A DNA stretch of 64,000 bases, from contig CALZFC010000058.1 in the NCBI GenBank assembly GCA_945643635.1, positions 1,859,001-1,923,000 on the forward strand, given 5' to 3'. The notes below the pieces were generated by a model that saw nothing but the letters and a program-made list of their open reading frames with translations, searched no databases and was not told the origin of the DNA. Numbering within the stretch: position 1 is the first letter of the stretch; each line of letters opens with the position of its first letter. A program made the position numbers and the translations under genes. This document shows, piece by piece, positions 54,894 to 64,000 of this stretch. Origin of the DNA: Allodiplogaster sudhausi (lineage: Eukaryota > Nematoda > Chromadorea > Rhabditida > Diplogasteridae).

Positions 54894-57158
54894 TCAGAAT
54901 ATTCCTCTAATCAAAGCCCCAAGAGAAACAGTCGAAACATCGCCTGTCTCGACGAAGGAAACAGTGCAATTATCGCGTGGACCCAGGAAGACAAGACGCG
55001 CCGTGTAGAACTGAAGGACACATTTATTGCATTATTTCATTAACAATTCCCATCCAAATAAAATAAAATAAATATCCTATATGCTGCAGAAAAATGAAAA
55101 GACCTGAAACTGACATTTCCATCATTCCAGGGCGCTTGGCAAATGTCTCCGATCTTCCAGGACTGGCCGGCATCGAAGAGAGAAGGGATTCGATGGTTGC
55201 CAGCGGAATTCCCTCCTGTGGCACCCCCGCCCCCTCCTCTGAATCCGCCTCTCTCTGCTTCCCCGTCTCTTCCTCTCCTGTTCTCTCCTGGTCCTCTTCC
55301 TCTGACATTCATTCCTCGCATTCCGTTGGTTGCGCTCTCAATTCCATAGTTACGTGGAGCTCCCTCGAAGGAGTTGGCCTGAGAAGGCCCCTGGTTGAAA
55401 CCTCCTCTTCCACGCTCTCCTCGCTGGTAGTCGCCCCCTCTGCCCCTGTCGCCCCCTCGTCTTCCTCTCTCTCCACCTCCTCTCCCTCTCGTACCCTCTC
55501 CAATTCCTCTGTCTCTCATTCCCTCTCCATCCCTTCCTCTGCCTCCTCGCCCTCTCATTCCCTCGCCACGTCCTCTCCCCCTCATTCCCTCTCCACCCCT
55601 ACCTCCTCCTCTCTCTCCTGTCCACATTGGATGCGCTCCTCCTCTGGCAGGCCTTGGTGACTCATAAGCAGGCTCAGGAGCAGCGACTTGGACTGGCATT
55701 GGGCCCATCTTTTCTTGCACGAAATCGAAGAGAGTCGACGGCTGACTCGGACGAGAGAACTCTGCAGGCACCTGCGGGGAAGGAAAATACTTATGGAGAG
55801 AATATTGGAAAAGAGAGAGATACAAGATATTCTAAAGGGTGGAAAAAAAAAAGAACGAACATCTCCATCGCTGTCGTTGCCCCTCCGTCCCCTCCCTCTC
55901 CCCCCTCCTCTCCTCTCCCTTCTCTCGTCCTCTTTCACTGACCTCTTCTCGAACTTTTTCTTCATCAAGTCCACTCTCTCCTCTTCCGTCATCTGTTTCT
56001 TGTTCACTTCAACAGATACCTGCAATGAATAACTCTTAACCCAGTACTTCTGAAATCAATCAAGCCATGGAAAGAGAACGGGCCGACCTTGGCAAAATTC
56101 TTCTCTGCGGCGTCGGCAGCGGCTGCTTCGAGTGCTTCCTTCCTTCTCTTCTCGAAGTCGTTCTCTTCCTTCTCTGCATTCTCTTTCTCTCCCTTCCCTG
56201 CATTGATGACGTCATTCGCTCTGAACCCACTGGCCGGAGCAGCAGCTGCATTCTTCGCTGAATTCCTCTGAACATATCATCTATTGTTATATAAAAGTAA
56301 AGAGAGGGTAAACCTTCTCAAATGGAATCCACTTTGGCGCATCCGTCAAGACTTTGCGACTGACGCCTTTCACCGAGTTCTGAAGAGAGACATATCTGTT
56401 ATTCAGGAGCTTGGCTGGACAAGCAAGCAAGAGAGGAGAATTCTCTCTGACCCTCTCAACAATCCATTTCTCGTAGAGTTTGTCGACTCGTCCACCGAGG
56501 AGAGTACAATTCTTGGCTGAGAGAAGAGCAAAGTGCCCCTCGAGGGGGACAACGCCGTGCAGAAGAAGCTTCATGCCCGGCGTGGTCTTCTCCTCACTTC
56601 AAGTTAACAGGGACGTTACATTTCCATTTAAAGGTGGGCTGATTCCGGAAATGCTCTTTTTCGACTCCCTCTCGGACCTGAATCCCGGGATGGTCTCCAA
56701 GATGAGAGCGGAGAGTGCTTGGTTGCCATCGGTGAGGAAGAGACGGAAGAGACCGGAGCAGGAGTGGTCCCCCGTTGAAGGGCGGCCAACATCCCGCAGG
56801 CGAGAAATCTGGTAGAATGGTTCTCTCCTTGTCGGTGCTCAATAGTTTTACTTTCTCCAATTTTTTCTCTTCTTAAATATATCTATAGCCTACAACAAGT
56901 ACCTGCACAACAAGAGGAGTCTTAATCTTTCCCGTTGCTTTGTCCATCGAATCGTTGATCACTGGCATACCGTATTCCTTCATGTCTATCTGCAGCCAAA
57001 CTGGTTGCTATGAATGAACAAGGAAGTAAAGACTTCCATGAGATTAAACTGACATTAAGAAGTTGTGCCTGAAGTTTCTTCTTGTCATCGGGGATTCCGT
57101 CTGCGAGGATCTCTTCAAGAGCCCGTTCACTGACATGCCAGCCATCTCCTGTGTCCAT
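54894..57158 (-). CDS. TDRD3: TDRD3-like Tudor-domain protein, 9 exons
   Basis: TDRD3 reads methylated arginines and works with topoisomerase 3-beta on RNA and chromatin. Exons: 57158-57054, 56989-56903, 56808-56678, 56596-56452, 56379-56314, 56267-56088, 56019-55861, 55771-55115, 55010-54894; 548 residues. The N-terminal DUF1767/OB-fold region shows GWHVSERALEEIL, LFLTDGNQALSALIL, TTPGMKLLLHG, LLSAKNCTLLGG and YEKWIVER. PSTLFDFVQEKMG matches the mid-protein EBM-type motif. A long RG/RGG tract follows, then a short Tudor domain (WKIGDICQAPWNDG, FYTARLVFLG, VSFVETGDVSTV). The usual UBA domain was not seen, and the Tudor DYGN is ETGD. The 72-bp intron between exons 4 and 5 is in phase and stop-free, so it could also be retained. 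Confidence 0.9.
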
Positions 57159-57692
57159 CAGAAAGCAAAGGATTCATTAGTTCACACCTCTCACGTTCCT
57201 TCAAGTACAACCATCTAGCAGCGCGATTGAAACTGCCTTTGCATTCCTCGACACTTTCTTTCGTCAACAAAACATATCCAGCCAGTGTAGAAAAAGTTGA
57301 GAAATCATAGAAGGAAGAACTTAACCTTCAAGATGGGAAGCACGTCCAGTGGCATAATAACATTTATCCTCCAACAGCAAATTAATCCAACATAACACCA
57401 TACCATATGGCGCAATATTTGCCTACCGAAGGAACCGATCATTGCATAAAGCAAAAACGAGAACGACCAGCGTGTGCAAAACGCCACAATGATCAGCATG
57501 CCAAACTAAGATTAATCAAGTGAGAAATATCATCAGTACATACTCCAAGGTGAATAGATAAAACGAAATATCGCAGATGCCTACAACCGCACTCAGTCCC
57601 AACATATTTACAGTACATACGATGCACGATAGGGAAACGGGCGCTTCAAAATGATATGGATAAATATATTCGTTTAGAAAGACGAGAACCCT
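57159..57692. other. Intergenic gap between ADO and TDRD3
   Basis: 534 bp with no supported gene. One 64-codon hydrophobic minus-strand frame (57305-57499) lacks splice or start context. Confidence 0.5.
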
Positions 57693-58822
57693 TCAAACTT
57701 CATAGGAGGTGGACCGTGCATCTTCTTGGACATCATCGAGGAAGAAGGTACAGAAGGGGATGTCGACGCAGAAGTAGGTCGGAGGGATCGGGCATCTCTC
57801 CAGCTCCACTTCCGAACCAACGAGGGGCAGGGACTTCGGAGCAGAGTAATACGAACATGGCAACTGACATAAGCATCAAGTTTTTAAAATTCTGTTATAA
57901 AAGAAACATTATAAAACTCATTTAATATTGGTTACTGAAAAGATAACCTCCTTGTATCCAGGAACAAGAAGATCAAAGAAGAATGTCCCAGCCTCCAGGG
58001 CGCGCACTTCGTGAATGTTTCTGCTAGATGGCGAGAGATAGACACAGCCATCCGAGGGCCGGACCTGAAAGAGCTTAGACAGAGGAAAAGACGTAGAAAT
58101 GGAGGGGTGGAAGTACAATTTTAGTATTAGAGAAAGGCTATAAACACGGAAAAGAATGTGATCTTTTCTTTAGAAAAACAAAAAAAGAACCTCAGAAGTT
58201 CCATCGAATCGATATCTGGAGGGATTGGAGGGGAGCGGAGAGAAGGAAGTGACGCGGAGAGCACCGCGGAGCACGCGAATGAAGCCGTGCATCTCAGGGT
58301 GGTCGTGCAGGGGGATCGTGTCTTCCCTGCAAAGGATTCATTCTCATTACAAGGTACTCCAACTACACTGAGAGAGATGACCCAGTTACTTGTTGTTGGA
58401 GCCGTAAAATAGAGAGACAACAAATTCATTAACTTCATAAGAAGAATAACAGAAATGACAGACTCGTCGCGGAATCCGAAGAGAGAGGCGTGCATGGAGG
58501 AAGCCTCCGCCACCTTGGCGTACAGAACAGGAGCCCCCGCATTCGCTGCCACTCTCTCCTGTGAACGACGGCATTCTACTTCTATTCTTCTGCTCCTTTG
58601 CAGTTTCATACGACTAAGAGATCCAAAACAATACCAGAAAAGAACAAATGGTTATCGAGATGGCCCAACCTCCGGTAGCTTGAGACCCATGAACTCAACA
58701 CTGAAGCAATCAAGAAAAGAGCGGAGGTCGCTGAGAGCGGACGAGGAAGAGGGCGAGTTGAGGAGTCCGATGGAGAGAAGGCGGACACGATCCAGCACTC
58801 TTCTCAGCTGAGACACTGCCAT
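57693..58822 (-). CDS. ADO: 2-aminoethanethiol dioxygenase (ADO-like), 5 exons
   Basis: ADO is a cupin non-haem iron enzyme that oxidises cysteamine and N-terminal cysteines, linking oxygen to protein stability. Exons: 58822-58670, 58558-58464, 58326-58191, 58064-57948, 57833-57693; 213 residues. The cupin motif is PLHDHPEMHGFIRVLRGALR, whose HxH supplies two iron ligands; the third His is in SSRNIHEVRA. GTFFFDLLVPGY and the C-terminal ELERCPIPPTYFCVDIPF match the family's closing region. An in-frame ATG at 58870 would add 16 residues; 58822 was preferred because MAVSQLRRVLDRV resembles the family start. The exon 2 acceptor (CGTTCACAG) was chosen by phase; a more pyrimidine-rich AG near 58621 does not fit the frame. 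The protein is shorter than vertebrate ADO (270). Confidence 0.88.
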
Positions 58823-59221
58823 TTCAAGGCAGGAAGATTGACTACTCTCCTTGAAATGAAGTACAGTCATCAGAAGAAATTACAAGACTCCTTTAGATAT
58901 TTAGATACAGATGTGAGCTGATCACAGCAAAACAGAATACGAGTTATTGAGAGATGAGAAATCTTCATCAGTTCACCAGAACATAAGGCAAGAACTTATG
59001 ACTGATACTCATAATCACATACTTCAATATCGCTTAGAACCTAATTATCACAGCGAAAGATTATGCAAAAATTTGTACCATACAAACTAGACAAAATGAG
59101 CAAAATGCATCAAAGTAACGATATGAAAGACTCCCGTAAAGTAAAGTCTGGAAAATGTCGAGACCCGTCTTGAAATTATTTAACACTAGGTAATAAATAG
59201 CAATAAACAACTTTTAAATAA
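58823..59221. other. Intergenic gap between XYLT and ADO
   Basis: About 400 bp, AT-rich, no gene. Probably the xylosyltransferase 3' region and the ADO promoter side. Confidence 0.5.
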
Positions 59222-62200
59222 TCAATAAAGTCGATCAGTATGAGCATCATAGCCATGATTGATATCTGATTTGGGATCAGGGAAAAGAGAGGACCAACGG
59301 GAGAGTTGGCACCGAGCCAAACCATGGCAGCGCCCTTCTTCGCGGTAGAAGCGACTGGTGAGAGAAGCAGCCAAAGAGGGCGAGTTATCGTAGACGGGGA
59401 AAGAGACGCTGCCAAGCAGTGAGCCGTCTCAACAATTCCTACTCTTTAGAAAAGAGAATCTCCCCCGTTTTCCCGCAATTTAAAAGGATTCCGACAGCTA
59501 TTCGGTACGAAAGGGCCATTCTTGAACGGCACTAAGAACTTGCGAAATAAAAAGAGGAAAAAAGAAACCTTGACCAGTCTTGACATCGGCTCTCCACACT
59601 CCAGCGATGGCGTCTTCCATTTCTGAGAGGTCCAGGACAGCGAACTGTCTGCCGTAGAAGGAGTCATAGGCAGGGAGAGTCTGGGTTGCGACATGCCGCT
59701 CGCTCCCGTCCCACCACTCTACAGTAACCCCGGCCGGGCTTGTTTGGTTCTCCGGGATCGAATCATCCGAGACTACTTGAGACCATTCGAGGAGTATGGT
59801 TGCAGCTCCGTTCGGCTAAGAACTAATGTTGGAACCAGCAAATTAAAAAATGAATCTAACCACGCTAATGAAGGCATCAAATCCCCGGAAGATCTCCTCC
59901 TTGTGGTCGAGAGACACTCCAACAGATATAGAGTTGAGAGCGAACCCGCGAACCTCTGCCGCCTCCACAACTTCTTCCTCTGCCACCAGCGAGAAAAGGG
60001 ACTCCACAATCTTCTCTCCGTCCTCATTCTCTTTCTGTAAAGAAAAGCAAATGTGTTACGCCTTGAATTTAAAAAAAGAAATGTGGCTATGTCCTGACAT
60101 TGGCAGAGATGACAATCTGATAAGGAGCTTCATCTTTTTCTCTGTACACGAACATCTCCCATGAGCTTCCATCTTTCTGAAGGAAGCTCTGCATGAAGAC
60201 GAGTCTTGCTTCTGCTGAAAAGTAATCTTTATCATAATCTAATTGAAGTTTAAGGTAAAACTACTCAGCTAATGATCAAAAATGTAGCTGAACAATGAAT
60301 AAAAAACGAGAAACTCACACATTTCGTCGATGGAAGAGTCGAAGAAGTTGACGAGAGAAGAGTTGGTGGACGGGTGGGCGGAGTCAGGCAGAAGATGAGG
60401 CCGTCCGCGACTGGCTTGATGAGATGCTAGAGCAATTGCCTCGGTCGAGATCAGAGTCTCGAATTTACGGGCAAAGTAGACGGAACGTTCCTTGGCCTTC
60501 TGAAGTAAACAACGAATGGTTGGGGAATGAAGAGAGATGAAAAATTAACGAAAGTGCATCCAGTAATTTTAGTTTATCTTATTTAAAGCTCTTTTTCCCA
60601 AACCGAATGGTATTCTTGAGAAAGATCTAGATAAACGACCTCCAATGCGAACTTGGCATGCGCAGTCTGCCGGTTGAATACGAGAGGGGAGCAGCCGCAC
60701 CAGTCGACCACCTTCTTCAGAGAAGCACAACGACAACCCTGTTTCCGATTCCAATTCGTCACTCGCAGATTCCCAGCCACAACTGACATGCAGAAGCGGG
60801 AGTTCATCGCCAACTGTGTAATCAAACAATGAAGCCTTCTGACTTTGGCCCAGCTTAATGGCAATGAAAATACGTTTAGCCTCAAAAGAAAGACGTACCG
60901 TATGAAAGAAGCTCTCGAGTGGGAGAATAAAAGAAGCGAAGAGTCCTCTGAGTAGAGGAGGGAGTTGGTCTCCTTTCTCCACGAGAGCGAACTCAGCCAG
61001 TTCCCGATGGACAACGACCCAGTCAGAGCCTCCATTCAGTGCCAGGCGAGGAGGGAAAGAAGGACGGCGAGCCACTCTCCACATTCGATTCTCGCACTGC
61101 AATCACTTCTTGGAATGGCTGGAAAGGTTGGGCACGGAATTGGCATGACAATGCATGGAATGAAACCACTATAAGGATTGTGCATGTCATGCACACTCAA
61201 AGAACTTCCAAAGTAGCACTATCTAAGGACCTCGAGAAAGACATAGTCGAATCCCTGTTTCTGAATGAAGCGAGCTGTACTGTAGCCGTGGCTTGCGAGG
61301 AAAGACTTCCCTCGATTCCTGAATTCAGCTGGTTGGAGAGAAAGTGACTAAAAGTTATGAGTAATCAACTAACTGTCTGAGTTGTGCATCCAATTCCCCG
61401 AGTGTAAGGACGGGAAAGTCGCTCTCGCTCATGTTGATTGCATATTCCCACTCGAGATCAGCACTTTCTGATCGCAGAAAAGATTTCCAAGGGAAACGAA
61501 TAAACAACTAGTTATGTGAATGTATTTAAACACAGTAACCTCGAAGCGCATCAAGAAACATGGGAAGAAGGGAGGCACCGCCCCAGATTGTAGCTCTGCT
61601 CTGAGAGGCCAGCATGACATTCGGAAGCAGGGAAGACAGGCGTCTTGCTTCTGCAAATAAGAAACCAAGTCAAAATAGGGTATCCCGCGTCTGAAAAAGG
61701 ACGAGGTAAAGTTTGATCAAGATGCACAAACCGCGAAGCATATATTTCTGCCTGATATCCACATGAATGTAGTAGAAGTGATGAGGAGAGTATATCAGTG
61801 ACAGCATATGCCTTACCTTAATTGGAATAAATCTTTAAAAAAAAATAGATGACAGGAAATTAGCCGTTCCAATAATACCAATCAATATAATGATCGATAA
61901 AGAAAAAGAGGCTGAAGCTAACCTGGCGAACATTTCGCCCATTCAGTTGAAGTACAAATAGAATACGTATGGGAAGCTGATTCTCATTCTTGCTCTCTTC
62001 TATGTACTTCGGCTTCTCCCAAACCACACGCCCTAGACAGTGCAAAGCTACGTCATGGTTCATATTAACAAGCAAACTGACTGGTGAATCCAGTGTGTGC
62101 TACTGAAATGGCATCGAATCCTCCGCAACGGAGAGTTTCATTCTCCTCGCTATCCTTCCTGCCTGGGCAAATGTACCGCTGGCATTGCTCAGCTCCAACC

Positions 62201-63126
62201 ATCCGACCTCCTTCTATGCTGTCCCCACAGAAGCATTCGTGGCCGAACTCGAGGCCTTAAATAAGATAATAACTACAGACCAATAAGTATTTCGTATGCT
62301 TAACCGCTGTCAAATGTGAAGAAAAAAGAAGAGAAATGTGACCATAAAATACGAAGCCAGCTCTGTAGCAATGAGCGCGGCATTTCTCATGCGAGTTATC
62401 GGCCTTGAACGAGTAGGAGAAGCCGTCGAGCAAGCGCTTCTTCACCGAGTCAGAGAAACAGCCAACTTCTCGCCCGGCCAAAGTGGAATCTAATCCAAAC
62501 CCACGTTAAATACTATTTATGTTAGATCACATTCACATGGTACAAAACCTTCCGCGTTTGTAAAGAAATTATTAAAAAGAGAAAAAAGTGCAGAAGACCA
62601 AAGAGTGAGCAGGAGTTCTCTGGGAAGTCGGGATGAAGAGAATGGTTCGCGATGCTGCAAGCAATGCTCATGAGCCGACTCTTGCACTCGCGAGATGTCA
62701 TGCGAGAGAGAGCAGACGAGCCCAGAGCATCTGGCATCGGACACTCCTCCTCTTCCTTCTCCACTCTCCATTCTTCCGGCTGGGCAGGTTGATGCTCACT
62801 CTCCTTCAAGAGAAACATCTTCGGCAGCCATAATTTGTATACGCTTTGCTTATACATAAAGAAAAGAGCATGTAAGAAAAGAAATAATAGTATGGTAAAT
62901 TCAGCGAAAATTCTTCTTCATCAGGTTTAAAAGTACTAACAGAAACTGGCGCCTCCTTTCTCTCGTTTCCTTCCTTCTGAAGAACTGCAGAAAAGAGAGC
63001 AAAGTTGATGAATGCCGAAACGAGAAGGAGAGAGAAGAAGCAGACAAAGAGAGAGAAGCGACGAGAGAGTCGAGAGAGAATCCCCTGAAGTCTTCTCCCT
63101 CTCTCCTTCCTTCCAGGAACTTCCAT
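59222..63126 (-). CDS. XYLT: Peptide O-xylosyltransferase, 16 exons
   Basis: Golgi type II enzyme that adds the first xylose to serine in proteoglycan core proteins. Exons: 63126-62941, 62848-62599, 62489-62343, 62255-62082, 62032-61923, 61816-61732, 61650-61540, 61467-61374, 61318-61231, 61096-60899, 60813-60640, 60499-60319, 60214-60099, 60034-59861, 59815-59575, 59427-59222; 844 residues, all phases consistent. A basic tail precedes the transmembrane helix ([20 protein letters not shown]). A WSC domain follows ([27 protein letters not shown]). The GT14 catalytic part shows [72 protein letters not shown] and [15 protein letters not shown] with VDWCGCSP. The C-terminal domain ends [12 protein letters not shown], as in the family. 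The last acceptor was chosen by that C-terminal match. Confidence 0.96.
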
Positions 63127-64000
63127 GGGAATCTTAAGCACAAATCAACTTGATAAACCAACAATGAGGGACAAGTGGCAAGGAAGCTATCACATCTTGG
63201 CAAAGAACAACGAGAGCAGCAAACCTTCCCAAATCAAATGCGCCCGTTCATCAGCCAGAAAGAAGGCCACTATCAACTTGAAAAAAGAGTGATATTTCAA
63301 GCATACAAGCAAGACCCTTCTTCAACAAGGGAGCTTTCTTCTTTCTTCGCCGGTTCAGTTCCGAACACACTTATAAGTAGGATAACAATATTAAAAAAAC
63401 CCCACCTGTTCAACGTTACAAGCAAGAGCTCGCTGTCGTAGAGAAACAGCCTCAGCACAAAACACAACACTATTCTGCAGAAATGGTAGACTTTATGAAT
63501 CAGAGAAAAGAAGTACGGTACAAATTCCCAAAGCTGAGTGAAATAAAGATTAAATGCGAGCACAAGAAAAATACAACGAAAACTGGGTCTGGGAGGGAGC
63601 TTATTCGGTCAAAGGGAGACCGATGTTTTATGGAACCTGTTGACGCACCTGCTAATACTAGCCATATAAATGAACAGAACAAAACTTAAAAACAATAAAA
63701 GAATTCAAATGCAAAAAAATATTCAGAGAGCAATATTTATGTAAAAAATATTACCACATATTTGGGAGAAGCTGTTAAAATTATCCCTACTGTCTGATTT
63801 AATTAAATACATGAATGAAAAATCGATTTTTATCGAGGATGTACAAGGTTTGAGAAAGAAAAGTATTTCAAATTTCCAAAATAGAGCGGACTAGTCAAAG
63901 AAAAGCATAAGCGAACCGTGAGCACAAGTCATATTTACACGAAATACATTCCCGGATAAGCGGGAGAGGCTGTGAGATGGCTCTCGATTGAACTGCGAAG
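63127..64000. other. Upstream of XYLT, no gene recognised
   Basis: Probably the promoter and 5' leader of the xylosyltransferase gene. An AG preceded by pyrimidines (TTTGTGCTTAAG) lies just before the start codon and could be a cis- or trans-splice acceptor. Open frames beyond 63175 are low-complexity and unsupported. Confidence 0.4.

Noticed and set aside
57305..57499. Hydrophobic 64-codon minus-strand frame between ADO and TDRD3
   Set aside because: No plausible start or acceptor, AT-rich, and no family resemblance.

Overview
This is animal nuclear DNA, most likely from an invertebrate with a compact genome. Genes are cut into many short exons by mostly small GT-AG introns, all recognisable genes are metazoan, and GA/CT microsatellites are scattered through introns and gene-free DNA. 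I cannot name the phylum. No rRNA or tRNA gene and no CRISPR array was recognised. Exon models were built by eye from splice sites, reading phase and remembered family features. No database search was run.

Layout. 1640-6691 (+): FRMD8-like FERM protein. 9441-13499 (+): cytochrome P450 with a CYP2-like layout. 14.36-15.19 kb (+): an unresolved small gene. 16896-18045 (+): a 98-residue secreted protein. 18719-20949 (-): STARD7-like mitochondrial START protein. 21441-25602 (-): LAMTOR3-like Ragulator subunit whose first intron holds a tandem repeat element. 26843-30462 (-): Pellino-like ubiquitin ligase. 30.5-38.4 kb: a gene-poor stretch full of GA/CT repeats. 38.55-39.52 kb: a fold-back element made of 15-bp repeats. 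40148-44890: a complete, apparently young LTR element whose whole interior is one 958-codon reading frame without recognisable pol domains. 45331-48314 (-): G protein alpha subunit.

From 51.3 to 63.1 kb six genes lie head to tail on the minus strand with 210-535 bp gaps: a Ly6-like secreted protein, NAA40, ISCA1, TDRD3, ADO (cysteamine dioxygenase) and peptide O-xylosyltransferase. Most are housekeeping genes: histone N-terminal acetylation, Fe-S assembly, methylarginine reading, thiol oxidation and proteoglycan initiation. They share no single pathway, but the packing could reflect an operon-like arrangement.

Two otherwise intact genes (FRMD8 and LAMTOR3) each need one extra base in a G/C homopolymer to read through. 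That points to assembly errors more than to gene death, but reads are needed to decide.
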